Positions 1 through 6,813 of a stretch of 8,656 bases of DNA are shown piece by piece. The translations under genes were made by a program, and so were the position numbers. This stretch comes from Bacillota bacterium (GTDB lineage Bacteria; Bacillota; Clostridia; Peptostreptococcales; Anaerovoracaceae): positions 1-8,656 of the forward strand of contig JAFYFK010000177.1 in assembly GCA_017543805.1 (NCBI GenBank). The letters are read 5' to 3'. A model generated the notes under the pieces. It saw nothing but the letters and a program-made list of their open reading frames with translations. It did no database searches and was not told the origin of the DNA. Numbering within the stretch: the first letter of the stretch is position 1; each line of letters opens with the position of its first letter.

Positions 1-1042
1 GACCTGTCAGTATCCCGAAGAAAACATCAACAAGCTCTTTGACATCGGCGTCATGGGCATGTGCGTCCCCAAGGAATACGGCGGAGCGGGAGCTGATCCT
101 CTCGCCGCGGCTATCGCTGTTGAAGAGCTCTCCAAGCAGTGCGCTTCCACAGGAGACATCGTAGCAACCCACAACGGGCTCTGCTGCGACCCCATCATGA
201 ACTTCGGAAACGAAGCCCAGAAGGCCAAGTACCTTCCGATGCTCACCACCGGAAAGGTCGTCGGCGCGTTCTGCCTCACCGAGCCTGCAGCAGGCTCCGA
301 CGCCGCCAACGTGCAGACCACGGCTGTCCTCGACGGAGACCACTGGGTGCTCAACGGCTCCAAGCTGTTCATCACCAACGGTTATGTCGCAGGCGTATTC
401 GTAGTCTTCGCCATGACCGAGAGAGGAAAGGGCACCAAGGGCCTGTCCGCGTTCATCGTAGAGAGCAGCTTCCCCGGATTCTCCGTAGGAAAGCACGAGG
501 AGAAGCTCGGCCTCCACGGATCCCCGACAGCTGAGATCGTCTTCCAGGACTGCATCGTCCCGAAGGAGAACCTGCTCGGCGAGCTTGGCAAGGGCTTCAA
601 GATCGCTATGGCTACCCTCGACGGCGGCCGCATCGGAATCGCTGCCCAGGCTCTGGGCATCGCCGAAGGCGCAATGGAAGAAGCTATCGCCTACACCAAG
701 ACCCGCGTGCAGTTCGGAAAGCCGATCAGCAAGTTCCAGAACACCCAGTTCGAGCTGGCGGACATGGACCTCGGCTGCGAGGCGGGAAGACTGCTTATAT
801 ACAAGGCCGCGCTGCTGAAGGGCGCAGGCCAGAGATACACCAAGGAAGCCGCAAGGGCCAAGCTCTGGTGCTCCGAGCTCGCGATGAAGACGACCGTAAA
901 GGCTCTTCAGATGTTCGGCGGCTACGGCTACACCAAGGACTATCCGATGGAGCGCATGATGCGCGACGCCAAGATCACCGAGATCTACGAAGGCACCTCC
1001 GAAGTTCAGAGGATCGTCATCTCGGCCAACATGGGACTGTAG
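1..1042 (+). CDS. Acyl-CoA dehydrogenase, short-chain (butyryl-CoA dehydrogenase-like), 5'-truncated by the window edge
   Basis: The reading frame is open from position 2 and stops at TAG 1040-1042, giving 346 residues. Family members are usually about 380 aa, so some 35 N-terminal residues lie outside the window; the ATG at 53 is internal. Seen directly: the first family signature AFCLTEPAAGSD (266-301), the FGKPISKFQ segment before the C-terminal helical domain, and the second signature QMFGGYGYTKDYPMERMMRD (908-967). The catalytic glutamate sits in IYEGTSEVQR (Glu codon 989-991), the position used by short- and medium-chain enzymes. From family knowledge, these soluble FAD enzymes oxidise acyl-CoA to trans-2-enoyl-CoA, or run in reverse in butyrate formation, exchanging electrons with electron-transfer flavoprotein. 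No etfBA follows; a terminator closes the unit right after the gene. The C-terminus resembles clostridial Bcd, but chain length cannot be fixed by eye. Confidence 0.95.
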   Translation, partial: TCQYPEENINKLFDIGVMGMCVPKEYGGAGADPLAAAIAVEELSKQCASTGDIVATHNGLCCDPIMNFGNEAQKAKYLPMLTTGKVVGAFCLTEPAAGSDAANVQTTAVLDGDHWVLNGSKLFITNGYVAGVFVVFAMTERGKGTKGLSAFIVESSFPGFSVGKHEEKLGLHGSPTAEIVFQDCIVPKENLLGELGKGFKIAMATLDGGRIGIAAQALGIAEGAMEEAIAYTKTRVQFGKPISKFQNTQFELADMDLGCEAGRLLIYKAALLKGAGQRYTKEAARAKLWCSELAMKTTVKALQMFGGYGYTKDYPMERMMRDAKITEIYEGTSEVQRIVISANMGL

Positions 1043-1071
1043 AACGAAAGACAATTTAATAAATACCGCGT

Positions 1072-1098
1072 CAGGGCCGTCCGTAAAGGACGGCTCTG
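1072..1098 (+). terminator. Intrinsic terminator of the acyl-CoA dehydrogenase unit
   Basis: An 11-bp stem (1072-1082 with 1088-1098), containing one G-U pair, closes a GTAAA loop (1083-1087). It is followed by a U-rich stretch (TTTATTTGTATAATT). It begins 29 bases after the stop codon and separates the dehydrogenase gene from the AT-rich promoter region of the next operon. Confidence 0.88.
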
Positions 1099-1264
1099 TT
1101 TATTTGTATAATTATGTTAACAGCTGTATATTTATGACACTATATAAGAATGTTTAGTTTTCTTTTGGACTATCTTTATCCAATTAACTGAACGATTTTT
1201 CATTAACTGTCTCCAAATATATGAATTATTCTGAAAAATGACTAATTGTTATGTATTTTTATTC
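1099..1264. promoter_or_regulatory. AT-rich upstream regulatory region with short repeats
   Basis: No plausible gene lies here. The stretch is far more AT-rich than the flanking coding DNA and sits just upstream of the operon promoter. It contains ATTAACTG twice in direct orientation (1183-1190 and 1202-1209, 19 bp apart, roughly two helical turns), a related TTAACAG at 1117-1123, and an 8-bp palindrome ACAGCTGT at 1120-1127. Such spacing fits binding of a regulator on one face of the DNA, but AT-rich DNA yields short repeats by chance. No regulator gene is visible in the window. Confidence 0.4.
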
Positions 1265-1293
1265 TTGACTTTAGTTCTGTACAGTAATACAAT
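1265..1293 (+). promoter_or_regulatory. SigA-type promoter of the permease-DUF917-HyuA operon
   Basis: A -35 TTGACT (1265-1270) and a -10 TACAAT (1288-1293) are separated by exactly 17 bp, each one mismatch from consensus. Transcription should start near 1300, giving a leader of about 50 nt before the ATG at 1350. The leader is too short for most riboswitches. The first gene has an AAAGGAG ribosome binding site at 1337-1343, six bases before the start. Confidence 0.75.
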
Positions 1294-1349
1294 TTGTGAA
1301 ATTATCTGAAATCATACCTTTTTGGTTTGGTTATTGAAAGGAGTTATTT

Positions 1350-2672
1350 ATGAGCAACAAGCAAACAGGTTTTGAGATCCGCGAGGACCAGCGCCAGAAC
1401 TGGTGGTCCATTGCGGCGGTCTGGGCAGGCGGCATGATCTGCGTGTCCTCGCTGATGATCGGCGGAATCCTTTCCGGCGGCGGCCTCAGCATCCCGGAAA
1501 TCATTTGTTCCATTCTTATAGGATACGCTCTTGTATGCGTATACATGATTCTTATCGGTATGCAGGGCTGTGACCTCGGTCTTCCTGTAGCCGTACTTGC
1601 CGGAGGTTCCCTCGGTGAGAAGGGCGGGAGGTTCATCATCAGCCTTATCCTCGCCATCGCCTGCATAGGCTGGTTCGGCATCCAGTCCGCAACCTGCGGC
1701 ACCGCTTTCGCGAGCATGGTCGCTGCAATGACCGGCGGAGAGGCCACACCGACTTCCATCGCCATCTGGTCCATCATCTGGGGCGTAATAATGCTCGTCA
1801 CCGCTGCGACCGGATTCAAGGGCCTCAAGTGGCTGAACATCATCGCAGTTCCGCTTCTCCTCGTCGTATGCCTCTACGGCCTTATCGCGGGCATCGGATT
1901 CAACAACGGTTCTGAGATCCTCAAGGCTTATCATCCCGCAGAATCCGCAGGCATCGTATTCGGATCCAACATGACAGTTGCTTCCTTCGCTCTCGGCGGC
2001 GTAATCTCCGCTGACTACTGCAGATTCGCCAAGAATCGCGGCGACGTTACCAAGTCCTCTATCGTAGGCGTCATCCCGGCAGGTATCTTTATGCTGATGA
2101 CCGGCGCTCTGCTCGCCATCGTTACCGGACAGTACGATGTTACTTCCATCCTCGCTTCCCTCGGTCTTCCGTTCCTCGGCCTCGTAGCACTCGTACTAGC
2201 TACCTGGACCACCAACGTAACCAACGCTTTCTCCGGCGGTCTTGCACTTACCAACCTGCTCGGTTTTGATGAGAGCAAGTTCGGAATCGCTACCGCAGTC
2301 GCAGGCGGCGTAGGAACTCTCCTCGCGGCATTCGGCGTGCTCAACGCGTTCCAGGGCTTCCTGTCCCTCATGTCCGGTCTTGTTCCGTCCCTCGCCGGCG
2401 TTATCATCGCTGATTACTGGGTAGCCTGCAAGGGCAAGAAGGAGAACTTCGTCCTTCGCGAAGGCGTTTACGCCAAGGGCCTCATCGCTTACATCATCGG
2501 AACTCTCGTAGCATGCGTCACCGGCGGCACCTTCGCCAACATCCCGGGCCTTGTAGAGGCAGTTCCTTTCCTCAATACTCCGTTCTTCATTGGACCTATC
2601 AACGGAATCGTGGTATCATTCATCTGCTACGTAATTCTCGATAAGGTAATGCCGAACAAGGAGGCTAAATAA
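1350..2672 (+). CDS. NCS1-family permease (cytosine/hydantoin/allantoin-type, CodB-like)
   Basis: A 440-residue integral membrane protein with about twelve hydrophobic helices, a short charged N-terminus ending in QNWWS, and a lysine-rich C-terminal tail. This is typical length for prokaryotic NCS1 carriers of the LeuT fold, which import nucleobases or related heterocycles with a cation. Seen: a conserved WFGIQ motif (Trp108, Gln112) in the third helix, the spacing of the Trp and Gln that contact hydantoin in Mhp1, and a TWTTNVTN segment (residues 285-292) where NCS1 proteins carry a substrate-binding Asn. The start is supported by AAAGGAG six bases upstream. The stop overlaps the next start (TAATG), so the protein is probably co-translated with the DUF917 protein and supplies its substrate. 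The substrate is not decided by sequence: cytosine, hydantoins, thiohydantoins and allantoin are all possible. The two downstream enzymes favour a hydantoin-like ring over cytosine, since no cytosine deaminase is present. Confidence 0.9.
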   Translation: MSNKQTGFEIREDQRQNWWSIAAVWAGGMICVSSLMIGGILSGGGLSIPEIICSILIGYALVCVYMILIGMQGCDLGLPVAVLAGGSLGEKGGRFIISLILAIACIGWFGIQSATCGTAFASMVAAMTGGEATPTSIAIWSIIWGVIMLVTAATGFKGLKWLNIIAVPLLLVVCLYGLIAGIGFNNGSEILKAYHPAESAGIVFGSNMTVASFALGGVISADYCRFAKNRGDVTKSSIVGVIPAGIFMLMTGALLAIVTGQYDVTSILASLGLPFLGLVALVLATWTTNVTNAFSGGLALTNLLGFDESKFGIATAVAGGVGTLLAAFGVLNAFQGFLSLMSGLVPSLAGVIIADYWVACKGKKENFVLREGVYAKGLIAYIIGTLVACVTGGTFANIPGLVEAVPFLNTPFFIGPINGIVVSFICYVILDKVMPNKEAK

Positions 2673-3766
2673 TGCGTCAGATCGGTCTAAACGAAGTTGA
2701 AGACATCGCGCGCGGCGCGGCGCTTTTAGGCGCGGGCGGCGGCGGTGACCCGTACATCGGAAAGCTTGTAACTGTAGGCGCCATCAAGGAATGCGGCCCG
2801 GTTACCCTGCTGGATCCCGAAGAAGTTCCCGATGACGCCCTGATCGCGCCGTTCGCGATGATGGGCGCTCCCACAGTTCTTGCGGAGAAATCCCTCAGCG
2901 GCGAAGAGTACAAAGCTCTCTTCGACATAATGTCCAACCGTTTCGGAAAGAAGATATATGCCACAATGCCCATGGAGGCAGGCGGTCTCAATTCCATGCT
3001 CCCCATAGCTACCGCCGCGAGGCTCGGCCTTCCGATGGTCGACTGCGACGGCATGGGCAGAGCGTTCCCCGAGCTTCAGATGGTCACTTTCACCATCGGC
3101 GGCATCAGCGCCACACCGATGGGACTCGCTGACGAAAAGGGCAACGTTGTAATGATGGAGACCATCACCAACAAGTGGACCGAGGATATCGGCCGCGCCA
3201 TCACCATGGCATGCGGCGGTTCCGTTTCCATCACTCTGTTCCCGATGACCGGCAAGCAGATGAAGGAATACGGCGTCAAGGGCATAGTCACCCGCAGCCA
3301 GAAGCTCGGTGAAGCCATCCGCAACGTCAAGAACGTCACCGACAAGACTCCCGAGGAAGCGTTCCTCGAATTCACCGAAGGATTCAAGCTCTTTAAGGGC
3401 AAGATCTGCGACGTGCTCCGCGAGACCCGCGGCGCGTTCAACTTCGGCAAGGTCGTCGTTGAAGGAATCGGAGAGTGCAAGGGAAGCCAGGCATATGTCG
3501 AGTTCCAGAACGAGAACCTCGCGTGCTATGTAAACGGCGAAATCGTCGCGACCACTCCGGACCTCATCTGCCTCGTGGATACAGAGACCTTCAATCCGGT
3601 CCCGACGGACGCTCTCAAGTACGGCAAGCGCGTTATGATAGTCGGCCTCAAGTGCTTCCCGATGTGGAGGATCCCGGAAGGAATCGAACTGGTCGGACCC
3701 AGGTACTTCGGAGTAGACACCGATTACATTCCCATTGAAGAACGCTGCAAAGGAGGTTGGAAGTAA
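2672..3766 (+). CDS. DUF917 / S-methyl-thiohydantoin desulfurase-family protein
   Basis: A soluble 364-residue protein of the usual length for the DUF917 family (PF06032, now named after S-methyl-thiohydantoin desulfurase). Family hallmarks seen: a glycine-rich N-terminal segment GAALLGAGGGGDP (residues 15-27), then MEAGGLN (101-107), then an acidic motif VDCDGMGRAFPEL (123-135) that probably belongs to the active site. No signal peptide or membrane segment is evident, so it should be cytoplasmic. AAGGAGG at 2658-2664 lies seven bases before the ATG, which overlaps the permease stop codon by one base. DUF917 genes are commonly found next to HyuA-like genes, as here. The characterised activity, from knowledge of the family, belongs to ergothioneine-type thiohydantoin breakdown. 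Whether this protein has that activity or acts on another cyclic amide is not shown by the sequence. No ergothionase or thiourocanate hydratase gene is present in the window. Confidence 0.88.
   Translation: MRQIGLNEVEDIARGAALLGAGGGGDPYIGKLVTVGAIKECGPVTLLDPEEVPDDALIAPFAMMGAPTVLAEKSLSGEEYKALFDIMSNRFGKKIYATMPMEAGGLNSMLPIATAARLGLPMVDCDGMGRAFPELQMVTFTIGGISATPMGLADEKGNVVMMETITNKWTEDIGRAITMACGGSVSITLFPMTGKQMKEYGVKGIVTRSQKLGEAIRNVKNVTDKTPEEAFLEFTEGFKLFKGKICDVLRETRGAFNFGKVVVEGIGECKGSQAYVEFQNENLACYVNGEIVATTPDLICLVDTETFNPVPTDALKYGKRVMIVGLKCFPMWRIPEGIELVGPRYFGVDTDYIPIEERCKGGWK
3749..3756 (+). promoter_or_regulatory. Ribosome binding site that fixes the start of the HyuA-like gene
   Basis: AAAGGAGG lies nine bases before ATG 3766. 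An in-frame TTG at 3757 directly abuts it, which leaves no spacer and cannot be an efficient start, so ATG 3766 is preferred. The site lies inside the end of the DUF917 gene. Confidence 0.85.
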
Positions 3767-5322
3767 TGTACAAATTAGGCATTGACGTAGGCGGCACCAA
3801 TACTGACGCCGTCCTGATCGACGAAAACCTCAACGTTGTGGCAGACATCAAGTATCCCACTACAAAAGACATTTACAGCGGCATTGTGGGAGCCCTCAAG
3901 ACCGTTCTCGAGGTCTCCGGTGTAGACCGCAGCCAGATAAAGCAGGCCATGCTGGGCACCACTCAGTGCACCAACGCCATCGTAGAGCGCAAGAACCTCG
4001 CCAAGATCGGCATCCTGCGCCTCGGCGCTCCGGCAAGCCTCGCCATCAAGCCGATGGTGGACTGGGCTGACGACATAAAACAGGTTTCTGTAGCCGAACG
4101 CATTATCGGCGGCGGAAGCGAATACGACGGCAAGCCCATCTCCGCTTTCGACGAAGCGGCGGCAAAAGAATTCTTTGCCGAGCTCAAGGAAAAGGGCATC
4201 AAGTCCGTAGCTATCTCCTCTGTATTCTCGCCGGTCAGAAACGATGACGAAAAGAAGGCCGCGGAGATCTGCAAGGAAGTTATGGGCGCCGACACCCACG
4301 TTTCCATCTCCAGCGAGATCGGCTCCATGGGTCTTATCGAAAGAGAAAACGCGACCATACTCAACGCGGCGCTCTACAAGGTAGCTGACATGTTTACCGA
4401 GGGCTTTGCGCAGAGCCTTGCCGACGAAGGCATTACCAACGCGGACATCTATATCTCCCAGAACGACGGCACGCTGATGACCATCGATTACGCAAGGCTG
4501 TACCCGATACTTACGGTTGCCTGCGGACCTACCAACTCCATCCGCGGCGCAAGCTATCTGAGCCAGGTCCAGAACGCCATCGTCATCGACGTAGGCGGCA
4601 CCACCACTGACCTCGGCGTCATCCAGAACGGATTCCCCAGAGAATCCTCCATCGCTGTTACCATCGGCGGCGTACGCACCAACTTCCGTATGCCGGACGT
4701 TATCTCCATTGGTCTCGGCGGCGGTTCCATAGTGCGCGAGCACGAGGACGGCACTGTTACAGTCGGTCCGGACAGCGTAGGCTACGCCATCACCGAGAAG
4801 GCTCTGGTCTTCGGCGGAGACGTCCTTACCGCGAGCGACGTTGCCGTAAGGCTCGGAATGGCTGAAATGGGCGATCCGTCAAAGGTTGCCGGCATCTCCG
4901 AAGAACTCTGCAAAAAGGCTCTGGCCGCTATGGTCACACTCGTCGAGGATTCCATAGACTCGATGAAGGTCAGCAGCGACGACGTTGACGTTATCCTGGT
5001 AGGCGGCGGTTCCGTAATACTTCCGGAAAAGCTCGCCGGCGCAAAGCAGGTGATCAAGCCGGATCACTTCGGCTGCGCCAACGCCATCGGCTCCGCTATT
5101 TCCAAGGTCAGCGGAACTTACGAAAAGCTTATCAACTATGACGAGATCCCCAGAGACCAGGCTCTTGAGCAGGCCAGGCAGCAGGCCATCGAAATGGCAG
5201 TCGCTTCCGGCGCCGCAAGGGAGACAGTCGAGATCATCGACATGGAAGACGTTCCACTCCAGTATTATGCAGGCCACACCAACCGCGTAAAGATCAAAGC
5301 CGCGGGAGAACTCCTGGTCTAG
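3766..5322 (+). CDS. Short HyuA-like hydantoinase/oxoprolinase-family protein
   Basis: 518 residues from the ATG that overlaps the DUF917 stop codon (TAATG). The N-terminus LGIDVGGTNTDAVLID (4-19) is the first nucleotide-phosphate motif of the actin-like ATPase fold. LGTTQCTNAIVERK (63-76) matches the hydantoinase N-terminal domain, and a second phosphate loop IDVGGTTTDLG lies around 274-284. A GLGGGS motif (316-321), VGGGS (412-416) and GCANAIGSAI (436-445) complete the nucleotide site. From family knowledge, HyuA-type proteins couple ATP hydrolysis to opening of hydantoin or 5-oxoproline rings. Classical HyuA is nearly 700 aa and works with HyuB. Here the protein is shorter and no HyuB is present; the partner is the DUF917 protein. 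It is probably cytoplasmic. The reaction and substrate are unproven, but family membership is firm. Confidence 0.9.
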   Translation: MYKLGIDVGGTNTDAVLIDENLNVVADIKYPTTKDIYSGIVGALKTVLEVSGVDRSQIKQAMLGTTQCTNAIVERKNLAKIGILRLGAPASLAIKPMVDWADDIKQVSVAERIIGGGSEYDGKPISAFDEAAAKEFFAELKEKGIKSVAISSVFSPVRNDDEKKAAEICKEVMGADTHVSISSEIGSMGLIERENATILNAALYKVADMFTEGFAQSLADEGITNADIYISQNDGTLMTIDYARLYPILTVACGPTNSIRGASYLSQVQNAIVIDVGGTTTDLGVIQNGFPRESSIAVTIGGVRTNFRMPDVISIGLGGGSIVREHEDGTVTVGPDSVGYAITEKALVFGGDVLTASDVAVRLGMAEMGDPSKVAGISEELCKKALAAMVTLVEDSIDSMKVSSDDVDVILVGGGSVILPEKLAGAKQVIKPDHFGCANAIGSAISKVSGTYEKLINYDEIPRDQALEQARQQAIEMAVASGAARETVEIIDMEDVPLQYYAGHTNRVKIKAAGELLV

Positions 5323-5392
5323 TATAACTCTGAGTACCTGATAAAAGCGCAAAATCGCCTCGATGAGAGGCGATTTTGTGCTTTTATGACTC
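5322..5392 (+). repeat. Hairpin repeat, copy 1 (after the HyuA-like gene)
   Basis: The left arm 5322-5361 matches 6814-6853 at 37 of 40 positions, in the same orientation. The right arms are also alike (AGAGG..., then TTTTGTG and a second T run). In this copy the first base is the last base of the HyuA-like stop codon. The core is the terminator hairpin described separately. An additional 4-bp outer pairing (GAGT 5332-5335 with ACTC 5389-5392) is possible. The matching portion upstream of the stem (GTATAACTCTGA) is not needed for termination, so the similarity goes beyond a shared terminator design. Confidence 0.75.
5341..5387. terminator. Long hairpin, probable bidirectional terminator between convergent genes
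   Basis: A 21-bp stem (5341-5361 with 5367-5387) with a single G-U pair closes the five-base loop GATGA. The ends of both arms are A/T-rich, so either transcript ends the stem in CUUUUAU or GCUUUUAU. It lies 18 bases after the operon stop and 22 bases after the stop of the convergent NCS2 permease gene, so it can serve both. Confidence 0.82.
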
Positions 5393-5394
5393 TT

Positions 5395-5418
5395 TATATG
5401 GCTATATGGCTATATGGC
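5395..5418. repeat. Three tandem copies of TATATGGC across the NCS2 permease stop codon
   Basis: TATATGGC occurs three times without interruption (5395-5402, 5403-5410, 5411-5418). Read on the minus strand, the permease ends GCC-ATA-TAG within this array. Loss of units would still give an in-frame stop at the same codon (TAG, or TAA with only one unit left), so copy-number change would not alter the protein. Confidence 0.85.
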
Positions 5419-6714
5419 GGTTATGATTATTTTTGCGGCAAACAGCAGCGCAACTATAATGATCGCCGGCGGCATCTTGTCTTTTTTGCCTGCCGCATAG
5501 TTCAGGATTACAAAGGAAAGGATCCCGAACATTATACCGTCGGAAACGCTGGAAGCGCAGATCATAAAGACGATAGCGAGAAACGCCGGTATGTATTCGG
5601 ACGGATCGGTAAAATCGATCTCGGTGACAGAGCTTACCATCATTGCTCCGACAAGAATAAGCGCCTGCGCCGAAGCCGCGGTCGGAATCGAGCCGAACAG
5701 CGGCTCAAGGAACAGCGACAGCAGGAACAGTACAGCCGTTGTGACCGACGTGAGGCCTGTCCTTCCTCCTGCGGCAACACCCGCGGCGCTTTCCACAAAG
5801 GTGGTGACCGTAGATGTCCCGAATATGGAGCCTGCAGTAGTTCCTATGGCATCGGCGAGCAGGCCTTCCTTACAGTTTGGTATGGAACCGTCGTCCCTCA
5901 CCAGTCCCGACTTATCCGCGCAGCCTATGAATGTTCCTACAGTGTCGAACATATCGACAAACAGAAAGGTGAAGACTACAGTGATAAAGTCGAACGCGGA
6001 CCTGCTTCCCGAAAATATATCTCCGAAGGCAAATTCACAGAAATACGGAGAGCTGGGAAGGAAAGAACCCCCTGCGTAATGAGTTACGCCGAGCGGTATG
6101 CCTATAAGCGTAGTAACGATTATTCCGATAAGGATCGCTCCGTTGACCTTTCTGACGAGCAGGATGCCGCTGATCACGAGGCCGAGCATCGCGACGCCGG
6201 CGGATCCAAGGAACCAGGAGGGGTTGAGCTTTGTGAGCGTTGACGCGTCGGCGGTGATTATCTCCGCGTTTTTAAGTCCTATATACGCGATAAACAGTCC
6301 GATGCCGGCGCTGATCGCTTTTTTCAGACCGGCGGGAATGCTGTTTACGATGGCTTCCCGGATATTGCAGAAGGTCATGAGCAAAAAGATGATGCCCTCG
6401 ACCAGGATCGCTGAAAGCGCCCACTGCCACGGATAACCCATACCCAGACAGACTGTATAGGCAAAGAAAGCGTTCAGCCCCATACCGGATGACAGAGCAA
6501 AGGGAAGATTTGCGAACAGCCCCATGATCAAAGTTGCGCCTGCGGAAACTATCGCCGTTGCGGCGAATACCTTTCCGAAATCCATGCCGGTCTGCGAGAG
6601 TATCATCGGATTGACCGCAAGTATATAGGCCATGGTCATAAATGTTGTAATTCCCGCGGTTATTTCCGTCCTGACGCTGCTGCCGCGTTCAGTGATCTTA
6701 AAAAACTTATCCAT
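5410..6714 (-). CDS. NCS2-family purine permease, AzgA/PbuG type (adenine/guanine/hypoxanthine)
   Basis: 434 residues from ATG 6714, rich in hydrophobic helices (12-14 expected for the fold). AzgA-branch motifs seen: AGITTFMTMAYILAVNP (20-36), SSGMGLNAFFAY (75-86), FVDMFDTVGTFIG (252-264) and GTSTVTTFVESAAGVAAGGR (299-318), the last two forming the substrate- and proton-binding half-helices. Members import hypoxanthine, guanine or adenine with protons. The frame is open further upstream, but the -10 element at 6760-6755 excludes those starts, and AGGTG lies five bases before ATG 6714. The 5' leader is about 34 nt, too short for the purine riboswitch that often controls such genes. It is convergent with the hydantoinase-type operon and is its own transcription unit. 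Purine specificity is well supported; the exact base is not. Confidence 0.93.
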   Translation of the reverse strand: MDKFFKITERGSSVRTEITAGITTFMTMAYILAVNPMILSQTGMDFGKVFAATAIVSAGATLIMGLFANLPFALSSGMGLNAFFAYTVCLGMGYPWQWALSAILVEGIIFLLMTFCNIREAIVNSIPAGLKKAISAGIGLFIAYIGLKNAEIITADASTLTKLNPSWFLGSAGVAMLGLVISGILLVRKVNGAILIGIIVTTLIGIPLGVTHYAGGSFLPSSPYFCEFAFGDIFSGSRSAFDFITVVFTFLFVDMFDTVGTFIGCADKSGLVRDDGSIPNCKEGLLADAIGTTAGSIFGTSTVTTFVESAAGVAAGGRTGLTSVTTAVLFLLSLFLEPLFGSIPTAASAQALILVGAMMVSSVTEIDFTDPSEYIPAFLAIVFMICASSVSDGIMFGILSFVILNYAAGKKDKMPPAIIIVALLFAAKIIITAI

Positions 6715-6719
6715 TTCCA

Positions 6720-6724
6720 CACCT
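6720..6724 (-). promoter_or_regulatory. Ribosome binding site of the NCS2 permease gene
   Basis: On the minus strand AGGTG lies five bases before ATG 6714, a partial match to AGGAGGTG. It decides the start against the in-frame ATG at 6756, which overlaps the -10 element and has no ribosome binding site. Confidence 0.65.
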
Positions 6725-6754
6725 GCTGCTTGATCTGAAAAAATACTATATATC

Positions 6755-6784
6755 ATTATAACACGGCCGGTCCGGTATTTTCTA
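6755..6784 (-). promoter_or_regulatory. Probable promoter of the NCS2 permease gene
   Basis: Read on the minus strand, a perfect TATAAT (6760-6755) is preceded by TAGAAA (6784-6779) with an 18-bp spacer. The -35 is a weak match (four of six to TTGACA). The predicted transcription start is near 6748, giving a short leader to ATG 6714. Confidence 0.6.
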
Positions 6785-6813
6785 CTGCCGGCTGCGGGCA
6801 GACTCCGGGTCCT

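Noticed and set aside
3757..3765. A TTG start three codons upstream for the HyuA-like gene
   Set aside because: The ribosome binding site AAAGGAGG ends at 3756, directly against it. ATG 3766 has the proper spacing and gives the usual short N-terminus before DVGGTNTD.
3775..4743. A 322-residue open frame on the minus strand across the HyuA-like gene
   Set aside because: It lies wholly opposite a gene with clear family motifs, has no ribosome binding site and no recognisable domain. Long antisense frames are expected in GC-rich codon-biased genes.
5386..6243. A 285-residue open frame on the plus strand opposite the NCS2 permease
   Set aside because: The translation is very rich in charged residues, Cys and Tyr with no family resemblance, and it starts in the terminator/tandem-repeat region. 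It is a shadow of the permease gene.
6715..6760. A purine riboswitch before the NCS2 permease gene
   Set aside because: The predicted leader is only about 34 nt and shows none of the conserved three-way-junction elements.
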